Source: Pararge aegeria (Eukaryota > Arthropoda > Insecta > Lepidoptera > Nymphalidae). From it: 64,000 bases of DNA. Position 1 is the stretch's first letter. The number at the start of each line of letters is the position of its first letter. Location of the stretch: contig NC_053190.1 of assembly GCF_905163445.1 (NCBI RefSeq), positions 14,882,501-14,946,500 of the forward strand, in the 5' to 3' direction. Under the pieces are notes generated by a model that was given only the letters and a program-made list of their open reading frames with translations, was not told the DNA's origin and did no database searches. Below, in pieces: positions 43,701 through 49,143 of this stretch. The translations under genes were made by a program, and so were the position numbers.

Positions 43701-46005
43701 CACGCCCTAACCAAGCAACGAATCGACTTGAGTTTTTGTATAGAGTGAGTTGAAAGGACGGTACATTTCGTCCTGGGAAAATATCAGTCCGGATATCGTC
43801 TTTCCTTCATGTCCTAATAAAGCAAACAAATCACTTGTAAACTGCGGGAAACATCACGGCCCGCAACTAGTAACTTATAAGTATCTCTATGACAATATCT
43901 TTGTATTTTAATATATTTCTTTCTTATTTACTTTTATTATTTTACCATCATCATCATTACAACCCATTACCGGCCCACTAACCCTCAAGGAATGAGAAGG
44001 GTTAAGGCCGTGGTCCACCACGCTAGCCCAGTGCAGATTGGTGGACTCCACACACTTTTGAGAGCATTGAAGACCTTTCAGGCATGCAGGTTTTCCTCCA
44101 GCGTTGAATCAAGTGTTATTTTAATTGCTTAAAACCCACTTAACTCATAAAAGATAAAGGATTCGAACTCTGCTCCCAGAAAGTGAAGCCGAAGTCCTAA
44201 CCACAAGGCTATCACCGCTTGTGGTTTTTAATACTAAGGAAAAAAATTGGTTGTCTGTAAAGTCGGCTTACTGACGATAGTTGAACGTGACAACGTCGTA
44301 AGAAAATACTGATGGAATGGTTGCATTTTTCAAAAAAAAAAAAATTTATTTGTTTGATAGATATTATCGTTGCTATAAAGTGACACCACATTCATTTTTC
44401 ACTGCACTTCATCCTTGCCGAAAACTTGTAAATGTATTATTGTATAGAAGCTGTCCACGCGGACGCATCGCTCACTCAAGTAGGAGAGAGACAGATGTCG
44501 AACGAGGAGGCCGACTCTTTGTCGCTCGTTCCGCGCTCTCGCTTGCACTTCAAGCATTGAATGGAACGCCTCAGAGCGAAGGAACGCCGCATACGTCATG
44601 TTTTTTCGTGCGTGCAGCCGGCTCCATCGAATTATAAGACGTTGTCACGTCAAAAACAATTAAATATCTAACACATCAAATTTCAGTCGTGTAACAAAAT
44701 ACAATACTATCAGCTTAACTTAACTGAAAATTATGTTATTTCCGCGTGTTTAAAACATCAAATAGAAAATATTATAAATACTTTAGAGGAAAAGTATCAA
44801 GTCGCATAATGCGACGAAAAGCTTTTACAGAGTCACTCGATGTTAGGATCGTTTCCTGTTATTTGCTTGCACTACAAAATAGACTTTAAAAGAGTTCAAG
44901 ATCGTGAAACTGTATACATGAAGTTTTGCGTAATGTTATTTCATTTTGTTTTTTCCTAAGAGTTTTGAAGCTATGAGCAATTACGACTTTCAATATGCTA
45001 ATGAGTATTACGTTTTTTTTTGCCACTGTTACTGAGTCCATCTCCGGGATGCAAGGTATCAATCTTCCACATTTCATCAAGATCAGCTGATCTTGTGACT
45101 AAGCTTAGTGGCTAAGCCGGCTAATAAACAAACATACATACTTTAGTATTAAAAATATTACAGTTTATTATTCCATAAAATATACACACTTTCAATATAT
45201 TAGCAAGGATAAGGGTCAGATCTTCGCGCGAGTGTAGTTTACTGTATCCCGACTTGTCCCCTAATTTTGTAAATACGAAAGTTGCTGCATGAAAGAAAAA
45301 TAAACCAACACTTTCGCATATTATGTAATAATATACTCGATTAGTGGATTTCTGAAACAAGCAGTATCATGTGTAAGTAGATATTATTCCAATACCTTAT
45401 TACCAATCTTAAATAGAAATCTACTCAACTCTTTTAGCATGGAGACGTGTACCAATAAAATCACTGATTCTGTCTATCTCCTAGGAACCGAAAATTTACT
45501 TCGGGATAAATAGTAGCCTATGTCACTCTAAAGTCCATACTCGATCACTTCAAAACACACACTTTCACATTCATGAACATTAATTTTCTCTAACAGCCTT
45601 TATTCTTAGTACAAGATTTGCGTGTTCGCAATCGAGGAGTCATTTTCGCATATCAAACTCTGTATCGTCAAAGTAAAATGAACCTAATGCCACTCGTTTT
45701 AAAAATCGCCTAGCTAAAATCCGCAAAAATCCAAGCTGAAGAATTGGGCCTTAAATCAATATGTTTAAGATCCATTTCACTGTGATGTTCAAGTGGCTTT
45801 ATACTCGAAAACGACTTCTCGAATCTTCGAGGGAGAAAATACTACTTAATACTTAGGGTACTGTATTTCTTTTTTAGGTGAACATCCAGCAGCCATGCAG
45901 CAGGGCTGCGCAAAATCGTCCTTGGACTTTATAGTATCGATAATGTGTACTTTTCTAGCTGTATTTCTAGTATTCTTTACAGACCATCTACAGTTTGGGA
46001 CGTGA
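13680..46005 (+). CDS. dpr: Dpr-family two-Ig-domain neuronal cell-surface protein (six coding exons)
   Basis: Exons 13680-13749, 21969-22168, 34673-34883, 35599-35726, 43472-43640 and 45878-46005 total 906 bases and join without a frame break into 301 residues plus stop. Order: signal peptide (about 1-24); Ig domain 1 (about 59-160, Cys81, Trp93, Cys143) with the family blocks PYFDPNTPRNITGLVG, HRDIHLLTVGRYTYTSDQRF and YECQISTTPPIGH; Ig domain 2 (about 165-258, Cys184, Trp198, Cys243); then a hydrophobic stretch (277-293) with a short tail, fitting a GPI signal or membrane anchor. N-X-S/T sites lie at 68, 88 and 181. Dpr proteins are known to bind DIP partners through Ig1 in synaptic partner choice. 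The block INFDSARGG and the EHPAAM segment resemble dpr6 and dpr10 of Drosophila; the exact orthologue is not settled. All introns are GT-AG. Confidence 0.93.
14199..14310 (+). mobile_element. SINE type 2 remnant
   Basis: gcggtgatgg head joined to the 3' body gtctaccaatccgcatttgg; the middle is missing. A similar scrap may lie at 15550-15600. Confidence 0.5.
14949..15020 (+). repeat. CA-rich microsatellite
   Basis: Interrupted CA repeat. The open frames on both strands here are by-products of it. Confidence 0.9.
16563..16661 (+). repeat. Repeat end followed by (TA)n
   Basis: actagctggtccgcgcaact with ttcgtcgccgacggag, then an alternating TA run at 16639-16661. Confidence 0.55.
17119..17152. 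repeat. Perfect 14-bp hairpin, 6-base loop
   Basis: tgtggtgaataata at 17119 and its reverse complement at 17139. Confidence 0.9.
18680..18745 (+). mobile_element. SINE type 3 remnant
   Basis: aatttataatttctgtttgt then tggtctggtttggtgg, the centre of the type-3 body only. Confidence 0.45.
18971..19273 (-). mobile_element. SINE type 2
   Basis: Minus strand, (ATC)n at 18971-18982, end block ctcagaatgacaagggttta, B-box region gtgccggggatagaactcgg, head gctatcaccgct. Confidence 0.8.
19476..19541. repeat. Perfect 30-bp hairpin, 6-base loop
   Basis: Arms 19476-19505 and 19512-19541, no mismatch. A second hairpin starts five bases later. Confidence 0.95.
19547..19601. repeat. Perfect 26-bp hairpin, 3-base loop
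   Basis: Arms 19547-19572 and 19576-19601, no mismatch. Confidence 0.95.
19675..19906 (-). mobile_element. SINE type 1 carrying an extra hairpin
   Basis: Minus strand, with head, B box (ggaatcgaaccccc) and tail. Near 19745-19793 the expected sequence is replaced by a 20-bp perfect inverted duplication absent from other copies. Confidence 0.8.
19745..19793. repeat. Perfect 20-bp hairpin inside a SINE
   Basis: Arms 19745-19764 and 19774-19793, 9-base loop; not present in other copies of the SINE. Confidence 0.92.
20215..20505 (+). mobile_element. SINE type 1 carrying an extra hairpin
   Basis: Head taattggcgcagtgggcagc, B box gggttcgattcccacaac. A 21-bp inverted duplication (20345-20394) interrupts the usual tattcataaaaatattcatc stretch. 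Confidence 0.85.
20345..20394. repeat. Perfect 21-bp hairpin inside a SINE
   Basis: Arms 20345-20365 and 20374-20394, 8-base loop; not present in other copies of the SINE. Confidence 0.92.
20572..20593. repeat. Perfect 22-nt palindrome
   Basis: gcaatgataat directly followed by its reverse complement. Confidence 0.92.
20828..21402 (+). mobile_element. SINE type 2 split by a type-1 SINE
   Basis: Left half 20828-21005 (gagttcgaagcccagcacgc, gaaggaaacatcgcgagg), right half 21263-21402 (taatgttctcaaaggttagt, ggccagcgtgatggactacg, GATGAT tail). Confidence 0.8.
21006..21262 (+). mobile_element. SINE type 1 nested in SINE type 2
   Basis: Complete copy (cggccgactggcgcagtggg ... gtagtatttattta). On both sides lies one type-2 SINE split in two. 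Confidence 0.85.
21753..21789. repeat. Perfect 18-bp hairpin, 1-base loop
   Basis: cgtcccagctaataatat and its reverse complement, in dpr intron 1 about 180 bases before exon 2. Confidence 0.93.
21969..22168 (+). CDS. dpr: dpr coding exon 2: linker and first half of Ig1
   Basis: Acceptor ttcctacag, donor GTGAGT at 22169. Encodes residues 24-90, ending ...LLCRVKNLQNRT. It contains the PYFDPNTPRNIT block that opens Ig1 in Dpr proteins and the first Ig1 cysteine (81). The exon enters in phase 1 and leaves in phase 0, as needed for exon 3. Confidence 0.93.
22316..22543 (+). mobile_element. SINE type 1 without its A-box head
   Basis: Begins at ctctgcgttctgagtccaag, B box ggttcgatttcaaca, and ends atatttatttattc, directly followed by a type-3 SINE. 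Confidence 0.75.
22545..22740 (+). mobile_element. SINE type 3, 5' part
   Basis: cgaccttccttgcgctgtgg head, B box cccgggtttgattcccagct, body ctgacctggtctggtgggag and gcgatttagtgttccggtac. Directly follows a type-1 SINE. Confidence 0.75.
23262..23625 (-). mobile_element. LINE 3' end, minus strand
   Basis: Reverse complement matches the repeat at 28255-28580: a block beginning gcgaaaggtgcagaactc, then gttggaaacaaatactg and the 'ccgactcttctcggtagaat' stretch, ending in aagtaggcctact. It is an untranslated LINE tail type that ends with aataaa-rich sequence. Confidence 0.65.
24021..24499 (+). mobile_element. Palindromic foldback element, copy 1
   Basis: Left end atattggatagaagcaggcg at 24021; the two halves are reverse complements over most of their length (tcttcaatcct / gaagtaattataaattacacc arms, gaggatgctgcggttttgga). 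No coding capacity. A MITE sits near the centre (24193-24312). Confidence 0.75.
24193..24312 (+). mobile_element. hAT-like MITE nested in the foldback element, copy 1
   Basis: Inverted ends tagtggcgtgcat and atgcacgccactg. The 8 bases before (attttaaa) and after (attgtaaa) match at 7 of 8, a hAT-size target duplication; the second is the uninterrupted host text. Confidence 0.75.
24998..25533 (+). mobile_element. Palindromic foldback element, copy 2
   Basis: Same family as 24021, with most of the left arm deleted; the right arm ends aacgcctgcttctatccaat. Contains a second nested MITE. Confidence 0.75.
25145..25348 (+). mobile_element. hAT-like MITE nested in the foldback element, copy 2
   Basis: Ends cagtggcatgca and tgcacgccactg, itself strongly self-complementary (gatgatatacaatgaagaaa against ttcttcattttatatcatct). 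Perfect 8-base target duplication TCCTGGAA at 25137-25144 and 25349-25356. Confidence 0.85.
25582..25815 (+). mobile_element. SINE type 3
   Basis: acgacctctctgccgcaacg head, tggtctcgtctggtgggagt body, gtagtcaagggctaactttt end and an A-run. Confidence 0.75.
27216..27483 (+). mobile_element. SINE type 3
   Basis: gaggaggtttgatccccagg, gacaaagacgtgccgctaag, aggggctaacttatagttga and A-run. Confidence 0.75.
27715..27833 (+). mobile_element. Repeat tail ending in (ATTC)n
   Basis: tggaagaaatcgctatgaag then gtggtgtacaataaaagttt and an ATTC tandem. Same tail family as the host sequence around 32620-33152. Confidence 0.65.
28070..28140 (-). mobile_element. SINE type 3 head, minus strand
   Basis: ctggggatcgaactagggac and cctccctcttac read on the minus strand as a B box and head; rest missing. 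Confidence 0.5.
28255..28580 (+). mobile_element. LINE 3' end
   Basis: Contains ctgagtttctcgccggctct and tctcggtatacatacttgac, then gtaggcctacttggaataaa and a tail of gaattttt units. Same family as 23262 (opposite strand) and 54345. Confidence 0.7.
28891..29178 (+). repeat. Lepidoptera-type interspersed repeat
   Basis: actagctgttgcccgcgact then tcgtctgcg, and at the far end agtccatcgcggacaaacat and gagatttatatatattaaga. Confidence 0.6.
29194..29352 (+). mobile_element. hAT-like MITE, copy 3
   Basis: Left end cagtggcgtgcatagaggg intact; right end decayed (tttgcccgctttgtgcag). Centre folds (taagggtaggc / gcctatcctta). Confidence 0.7.
30178..30338 (+). mobile_element. SINE type 3, 3' part
   Basis: aaaaatgtgccgcaaagtga, ggttagcccgctaccatctg, aaaggctaacttgtagtaaa and an A-rich end. 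Confidence 0.7.
31915..32388 (-). repeat. Lepidoptera-type interspersed repeat with CTGA tandem
   Basis: aaggtgactgactgactgac, caacgcacagctctaactaa, acgtaggcatccgctaaaaa, aaccctaagagggttaaatg, ending in two copies of cgcgggca near 32345-32380. Confidence 0.65.
32610..33152 (+). mobile_element. Repeat tail ending in (ATTC)n, split by an RTE insertion
   Basis: Left part gcctggaagagatcgctatg and right part aaggccgccaaattgtatac through gtggtgtacaataaaagtgt and ATTC repeats. The two halves are separated by the RTE fragment at 32645-33040. Confidence 0.75.
32645..33040 (-). mobile_element. RTE-type LINE 3' end inserted with 8-bp target duplication
   Basis: Minus strand, open for 124 codons: MGLIRRLRVTQRAMGRAMLG, AQRVAKLKWQWAGHIARRTD, RPRTGKRSVGRPQTRWTDDI, then a stop and a tail that reads as GAT repeats (the (ATC)n at 32645-32662). 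This is the C-terminal end of an RTE-type reverse transcriptase. GTAGCGAT occurs at 32637-32644 and 33041-33048, on each side, and removing the insert restores the host repeat (agatcgctat...gtagcgataaggccgcc). The reading frame is intact, so the insertion is fairly recent. Confidence 0.85.
33550..33636 (+). mobile_element. SINE type 1 head fused to a type-2 SINE
   Basis: ctgtcgattggcgtcttggg through gggttcgattcccaaagctg, then at gtgtgatag the text switches to the type-2 head (gatagcctagtggtttgg). Confidence 0.7.
33636..33945 (+). mobile_element. SINE type 2
   Basis: gatagcctagtggtttggac, body gtgaaggaaaacatcgtgag, end cattgtgggtctcacccgtg and atgatgatgg. A second partial copy follows at about 33950-34085. 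Confidence 0.8.
34300..34631 (+). mobile_element. Decayed RTE-type LINE 3' end
   Basis: Plus strand copy of the same C-terminal segment: NEVAQRVIKLNWQWVEQIAR, then broken frames through 'cgaggtgacaagatggacgg' to gtccagcagtggacgtcc and a GAT-repeat tail (34608-34628). It ends about 40 bases before dpr exon 3. Confidence 0.75.
34673..34883 (+). CDS. dpr: dpr coding exon 3: second half of Ig1
   Basis: Encodes residues 91-160: VSWVRHRDIHLLTVGRYTYT, then the strand with Trp126, the RRDSGQYEC motif (Cys143) and ISTTPPIGHAVFLSIV. This is the most conserved part of the Dpr ectodomain and forms the DIP-binding face in known structures. The acceptor (atatctaaag) has a weak pyrimidine tract. A retrotransposon fragment ends only about 40 bases upstream. 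Donor GTGAGT at 34884. Confidence 0.94.
34884..35598 (+). other. dpr: dpr intron 3
   Basis: Short (715 bases) intron inside the pair of Ig domains, from GTGAGT to ctgtctag. About a third of it is a deletion derivative of the palindromic foldback element (35098-35334). The rest shows nothing recognisable. Confidence 0.85.
35098..35334 (+). mobile_element. dpr: Palindromic foldback element, deletion derivative in dpr intron 3
   Basis: Left arm (tactccacaccaaatagatc, caatgtaccctctacgtacg) joined to the right end aacgcctgcttctatccaat; most of the right arm is gone. Confidence 0.7.
35599..35726 (+). CDS. dpr: dpr coding exon 4: first half of Ig2
   Basis: Acceptor ctgtctag, donor GTTAGT at 35727. 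Encodes residues 161-203 (EPETTISSGAELFIQSGSTI, then NLTC with Cys184, then HTPEPPISITWTHRDQ). The GSTINLTC and PEPP blocks are typical of the second Ig domain of the dpr6/dpr10 type. Enters in phase 1 and leaves in phase 0. Confidence 0.92.
36105..36345 (+). mobile_element. Very decayed RTE-type LINE 3' end
   Basis: Shares order and wording with the fragment at 34300 (gtagcgaagctaaagtggcg, aggtggacacacgacatc, gttaccaacagtagacgtc, then atgatgac) but has no usable frame. Confidence 0.55.
37110..37262 (+). repeat. (TG)n and Lepidoptera-type repeat
   Basis: A TG run at 37116-37134 precedes gacggctggaccgatttgaa and ggcgttggggtccgctagt, a common interspersed repeat arrangement. Confidence 0.6.
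37708..37757. repeat. 21-bp hairpin, one mismatch, 8-base loop
   Basis: Arms 37708-37728 and 37737-37757 agree at 20 of 21 positions. Confidence 0.85.
38548..40152 (+). CDS. LINE ORF1: coiled-coil and degenerate SGNH/esterase-like protein, 534 aa
   Basis: Begins ATGATGACCCGC at 38548 and ends TAG at 40150. Residues about 8-115 and 200-260 are heptad-rich, Glu/Leu/Lys-rich coiled coils, suited to oligomerisation. After a Ser/Asn-rich linker (about 270-345), residues about 345-500 resemble the SGNH-hydrolase (esterase) fold found in ORF1 of CR1 and L2 elements: a YSDEIG stretch sits where GDS is expected, followed by a beta strand NLIIIMGNRGN and a terminal RYYLSHYFKQQIA block that could carry the histidine. 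The nucleophile motif is not canonical, so activity is doubtful. No zinc knuckle or PHD finger is visible. Its last codons (AGT TTA AAC TAG) overlap the proposed frameshift site, so ORF1 is both a free protein and the likely N-terminal part of an ORF1-ORF2 fusion. Confidence 0.85.
   Translation: MMTRRALARQEQSKLQLALKELKASKELCTQLNNERDENEKELLEVLGNNNRLKLALSDLHIKYVDIVEERDRLQLLVNRFDECRAEYEEALSQITTLQRELSDAHHQITELEDAAHNTTAIHTQSLYEELVDRAPQLVTAAADMSTANTNFSNLLIVKSDTVVNPCSSRKLKKYIKVNRYIKKTQKLLKVHKNSVKSLKPKKERLELLNEIKMYSSQLESNRLSYESDTQILEAQIARLQTSLRTLAVKFDMYQRQMISEYTQTSDEWHKTDQPSGKLTSLSTHSFDSIGSHPQFVSSVSSPSNVRKVCVRLSNSKSQNININNNSFIEANAHSSSSIKTIMYSDEIGCNMGLYLNSQLNGHTVLNYCLPNSNLKAIVAAICRNRNMFDCNTNLIIIMGNRGNVNKPELIKLIDSLNTLNVNSIVLYTFPYFHNLPHQENTIRYNLNMTLYNLCTYNKKFHVIDFSKCANPTYNLYRDRYYLSHYFKQQIAVSLSYFFTITAKNLAKPAAFIEQCNSFDMKTLEIIPSHFSLN
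40143..40207 (+). promoter_or_regulatory. Candidate -1 programmed ribosomal frameshift site between LINE ORF1 and ORF2
   Basis: Slippery heptamer T TTA AAC at 40143-40149, phased to ORF1, followed at once by the ORF1 stop TAG. Slipping back one base puts the ribosome in the ORF2 frame, which is closed by TAG at 40140-40142 and open thereafter, so the heptamer is the only place where the two frames can be joined. After a 7-base spacer, GGAGAC (40157-40162) can pair with GTCTCC (40202-40207), and inside that CAG with CTG and GCTTTCT with AGAAAAGC (one bulge), giving a nested stem at the usual distance for a frameshift stimulator. Confidence 0.72.
40149..43121 (+). CDS. LINE ORF2: endonuclease-reverse transcriptase, about 990 aa, no ATG start
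   Basis: The frame is open from 40143 (the preceding in-frame codon, 40140-40142, is TAG) to the stop at 43119. Counting from TTG at 40302: an exonuclease-endonuclease-phosphatase domain at 1-205 (HQNIQCIRG, catalytic Glu in TEHWL at 31-35, YRPP, GDFNVN, SDHCG); reverse transcriptase about 440-720 (NFRPVSVLPTFSKIFEKLI, FGFTRGRST, DLSKAFDCVQHETL, GVPQGSILGPFLFLIYINDL, FADD at 663-666); then a basic, Cys-containing C-terminal region. No RNase H. The endonuclease begins before the first in-frame ATG, so ordinary AUG initiation would destroy it. With the -1 shift at 40143-40149, ORF2 would be made as a fusion to ORF1 with a 51-residue linker. Confidence 0.88.
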   Translation, partial: LVKETTEAFSCLEKQTTESPSGIYEKNYSKGSHNVLLNQKYNKKSNSNYINLVHQNIQCIRGKDLEIELFLNDFNISILCITEHWLKTHEYLFNFGNHQVGSSFTRVTAIHGGSLILLNKNLKFKNRNDIVSLSVERTIELASVELEQFIIVTVYRPPLSNFELFEKVMDEVLFKISKCNKKLIICGDFNVNILENNSLSIKLLNLFKTYNLSNMFMEPTRITATSATCLDNIFTNIIPISKNIISKLDSDHCGQIIQFENVKKNVSKRKITFVPVTSNRIEKMRYSLVNDLPFLPSGATPNAMYSSFFNTFNRLFHSIFTSKSVVITDTLNFSEWATVELHKNRQKLYELYAERQFNTGDKFGDYVKLFSKNFKRACHLEKTRYIKNKIKNSSNAIKTTWNIINEETGRVTPRNINFKLNVDNKALTTDFEVATAFETFFTNIPVSTTESLNSSPDMALSLLKENVPECNHSFKFTHVSGSNVIKAFKLLINKKTNDLWGISVNVVKSLIDIVAPDLALIFNNCIDCGVFPDLMKLSKIVPLFKSGSTSDPTNFRPVSVLPTFSKIFEKLILNQLLYHFHKYNLLHIKQFGFTRGRSTIDAGVELIQNIFEAWEESRDALGVFCDLSKAFDCVQHETLVRKLHHYGIQGVALDLMSNYLRDRIQKVDVNGKRSNGSVMKIGVPQGSILGPFLFLIYINDLPYLAKDKHGIVLFADDTSLTFKINRRELAFDDVNNSLAKVVQWFEANNLVLNGKKTKCIKFTLPNVKHVKTTVLLNNEELKLEDTTVFLGITLDSKLQWGPHVNNLSNRLSSAAYAVKKIRHMTDVETARLVYFSYFHSIMSYGILLWGNAADISTIFVLQKRAVRSIYKMGPRESLRDKFKDFKIMTVYSQYIFENLMYVHNNISKFKKKCDCNNLNIRSKNKLTVQYTRLHKIHNSFKGNCIQFYNKLPIDILEMSLKKFKVCIKRKLIEKSYYSIKDYVNDKKAWV
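43472..43640 (+). CDS. dpr: dpr coding exon 5: second half of Ig2
   Basis: Encodes residues 204-259: IINFDSARGGISLVTEKG, then the RLLVQKA strand, DAGVYTC (Cys243) and the last Ig2 strand IRVHVLSG. Acceptor ataatacacag has a poor pyrimidine tract; donor GTAATC at 43641 is the weakest of the gene. The tail of an intact LINE ends at about 43400, so only some 70 bases of native intron remain in front of this exon. Confidence 0.92.
43682..43870 (+). repeat. dpr: Lepidoptera-type interspersed repeat in dpr intron 5
   Basis: ccttccttcacgccctaacc, tgtatagagtgagttgaaag, cgtcctgggaaaatatcagt; begins about 40 bases after the exon 5 donor. Confidence 0.6.
43946..44219 (-). mobile_element. dpr: SINE type 2 in dpr intron 5
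   Basis: Minus strand: (ATC)n at 43946, ggaatgagaagggttaaggc, B-box region aggattcgaactctgctccc, head aaggctatcaccgct. Confidence 0.8.
44281..44653. mobile_element. dpr: TIR element in dpr intron 5
   Basis: Left end ttgaacgtgacaacgtcgta and right end cgttgtcacgtcaa are inverted repeats. The interior is unusually GC-rich (about 44450-44620) for this window. No transposase frame. Confidence 0.65.
45878..46005 (+). CDS. dpr: dpr coding exon 6: C-terminal anchor and stop
   Basis: Strong acceptor (ctttttttag). Encodes residues 260-301: EHPAAMQQGCAKSSLD, a hydrophobic run FIVSIMCTFLAVFLVFF and the tail TDHLQFGT, then TGA at 46003. The small residues around 269-274 in front of the hydrophobic run would suit a GPI omega site, but an ordinary membrane segment is equally possible from sequence. 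Confidence 0.88.
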
Positions 46006-46490
46006 GTTAAACCTCACAATTGCAGGTCTAATATTGAATGAGTGAATAATTTTATTATATTATTGTTTATTTATACCGATAATAATAAAAATTTGAACCA
46101 GAATTTTAGAAACATAACTATCTCAATGCCTCTGGGTAGTTTAGGCCTAAGGATTTATTTAGATATATTAAGGCTTGCGGGGTTCCAGCTTCCGGGTGAC
46201 CGGAACTTGAGACACCCTAGAGACGTTCTGACAGACGTCTCCGTTCATACACATCCAGGAAATCAGTACCAATGCCTTCTTTATTAGTTCGGAGTTTAGT
46301 AAAGTTGTACATAGCGTAAAAGTCAAATCGAGTGGCGTTCATAATTCAAACAGAACTGAAAGAACGTTAGTCATTTTATGATCTGCAACGGTTACGGTAT
46401 ATTGTACAATCGAGTTTATTGCACGCATTTTTCGTGTTCCTTCAGCTGACTCGAAAGGGAACTGTTTATAGCATATCTGAATAAACTATA
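46006..46490 (+). other. dpr: Probable dpr 3' UTR with candidate poly(A) signals
   Basis: The sequence after the stop has AATAAA at 46084-46089 and again at 46480-46485, either of which could end the transcript. A GC-richer patch at about 46140-46260 is open for 81 codons on the + strand but resembles nothing I know and starts only after the dpr stop; I treat it as UTR. A small inverted motif (gagacgttct ... agacgtctcc) lies inside it. Confidence 0.4.
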
Positions 46491-47065
46491 TACAAACCTA
46501 CCTGGATACATTTTGTTTTCATACACATGGTGGTTGTCTAGATAAGTACATATTTTTACTGCGAATGACGGGCATAGAATGTAAGGCATTTGGTAAAGAA
46601 AAATATTGGTAAACAGTTTAAGTTATGAGTTATATATAGTACAGAAATATTTGTAAAACAAACAATAGCTGTATTTGTAAATTGAGGATTGTAAACAAAG
46701 AAGTGTGTTTACCGCTCATTAAGAACGAACTAAAACATTGTTAGTATTGTATAAAAGTTTTACTTGACAAAGTTTTTACTCGTATGGTAACGGTTCGATA
46801 AATTGTCAACTCAGCCCGTTAAGCAACTTGTCAAGTTGTAAATTATCGGGCGGATTATTTATCAGTAAACTTAAACGATACGTGATGCATTTTCTGCTTA
46901 TATTTTTAATATTTACTGAAAAACATATTTTGTTATTAAACACTTATCGTCTGAGGTATGATTACTTTTTATTAGTGTTTTTGGGAGATGAGGTAAAAAT
47001 TTCAACTTCTTTCTTAGAGCAAAGATAATTGGCATTTTAATTTTAATACTAATATAATTATATTA

Positions 47066-47372
47066 GAATTAAGAACACACAGAACCCGGGTACGTGACTA
47101 ATATTTAAGCATAAAAACCACTCCACTTTACTAGAGTTCCGCGAACAGGCGGTTTGTCACTTCATAGTTGAGAGTTATTATTTTACCGCTAATGTTCTAA
47201 ACATTTACCATGTAATGGGAAAAAGGGGAACAGTTTGTGAGCTAGCAACATCCCGAGGATTTGAAGTGAGACATGCGCGGGGCGTTTACACCGCACACAA
47301 TGCACTGCATTCAATACCATTATTGAATGCGGGCATCCGCATGAGGATTCTGTATGTTGTTAATTCTGTGCT
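47066..47372 (+). mobile_element. TIR element family F, copy 1
   Basis: Starts gaattaagaacacacagaac and ends ttctgtatgttgttaattct, about 20-bp inverted ends; interior aatgttctaaacatttacca and tttgtgagctagcaacatcc. An internal hairpin gcattcaata / tattgaatgc at 47308-47332. Confidence 0.7.
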
Positions 47373-48534
47373 ATAAATAATATCTATCAGTGCCCTATAA
47401 CAAATAATGATGGCTTTGATAGTAAAATTTTCTCGTTGAATAAAGTGACATGAATAATACAATTTACATAAAAGCGCTGCATAAAAGTAAACCGGTTCAA
47501 AAATAACCTTTTTAATAAAATATTTTTTGTATGACTTATAAGCTTAAAAAAGTAAATGATACTAAGCACATTCATTTCACGAACGCGTTTTTCCGGCTTT
47601 CTAGAGGCCTAAAATGCAATTGTTGTATTGTTGTGAAACCAGATAAATGTGTTACCAAGGCAGTATCTTGCATTTATACATAAGTACAAGTTTGTGGACT
47701 CTTTAAAACGTTTACTATCTGACTGTTAGTTTATCTCGTTTAAAGAGCCTTAACGATCGTTGTCTACGCAGAGTCTACGAGTAAAAATTTCAAGGTGTGC
47801 CTAGGCTCTTGGAACGAAGAGCCAAGCCAGCTTTCTTATAAAGGAACCCTTAGTTTCTACAAGTCTGTCCGTCTATTCATCGATCCGTCTGTTTGTATGT
47901 CAATGCCAGTTTGAAATCGTTTCAAATTAAAATAAATTCTAAGGACAACGGATTTGTTTGACAACTGTCTTATATATATGTACTGGAACTCACTTGAGCA
48001 GTTATTGTATTTTTGGTTTATTAAAGTAGTTGTCGATATTTTTAGTTAAGAGAATAAGGTATACTTAGGCTATACAGTAAGTTCTTAAACTGTAAATAAA
48101 TTTACTGTCGTTGAGTGTTAAATTATTTTTTGTAAATAGTATTTTTAATCTTAATCTTTTTTGTGTAAAAAACATCTAATAGTATCTATATTAGCTACCT
48201 ACCCTTAAGTTAGGGTTAGTTTATTTATTTCACCTTTAATGTCTTGCATCGTATCTTAGTGTAAAATTATCTTGGTCAATATTTTTTTTGTAAATATATT
48301 TGTGGGTACAACCGAAAATTCAAATAATCATCACACAGTATCTTATAGCACACCTTTTTATAATTGAAATATTTGAAAAGAAAACAACTTTCACGGATAC
48401 TATATATATGGATAGTCAGTATTTTTTTTTATAATCTACTGAGATCGAGATAAAATAATTCACAGTTTAACGTTGTACATTGTTTTCAGTTAAAAAAATA
48501 CTTTTCTATTTATTTATTTTATGCATTTTTGAGT

Positions 48535-48712
48535 GAAAAAGTGTCTGTTTGTTTGTCAACTTAGTCCGGCTCAGCTGTTGAATCGATCTTGGTTAAATTT
48601 GGCATAGAAATAGTTTGCATTGTGAAGATGGCCTGAGGATCCGTTTTATCCGGGAAAATAAAGGGCATTATTAAAAAAATTAAATAAAAGCAGACGAAGT
48701 CGCGGTCAACCT
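48535..48712 (+). repeat. Lepidoptera-type interspersed repeat
   Basis: gtctgtttgtttgtcaactt, atttggcatagaaatagttt, aagcagacgaagtcgcggtc. Confidence 0.6.
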
Positions 48713-49143
48713 TAAGTACATAATAACCTATTATAATGCAAATTTTTGATTACCTCCTACTAAATTATGCGAAATATCTTAAACATCGACAGCTGATAAT
48801 AAATGAGCGTAAAAGGAAAATGCGTTAGCGAACTGAGATAAACGAAAACCGATAAATCACAATCCAATTACCAAGACTTGATGTAATGGCGGGATAAAAA
48901 AAAATGTTCTCTGTTAATAAACACTTCCCTGTCTACTTAAGATATACCAGACTGAAGTTTCACTCAATCCAACATTTTCCAGACAGTAATCTACATATTT
49001 TTTTCCACTAAAGATTTTCTCTTATTTACGTCGTAAACTTTTTTAGAAATAAAACGTGAATGCCGTTTTGCCTGAAAAGCGATAGATATCATAATAACTT
49101 TTTTTTTAAATTTTGTTAATCAATTTGGACTGTACTTTTCTTA

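Larger units (their letters stand above)
43641..45877 (+). other. dpr: dpr intron 5
   Basis: 2.2 kb. A Lepidoptera-type repeat (43682-43870), a SINE on the minus strand (43946-44219) and a TIR element (44281-44653) fill the first kilobase. 44660-45877 shows no gene and no repeat I recognise. Confidence 0.8.

Noticed and set aside
46042..46287. 81-codon open frame after the dpr stop
   Set aside because: No TATA, splice or homology support; best read as 3' UTR.
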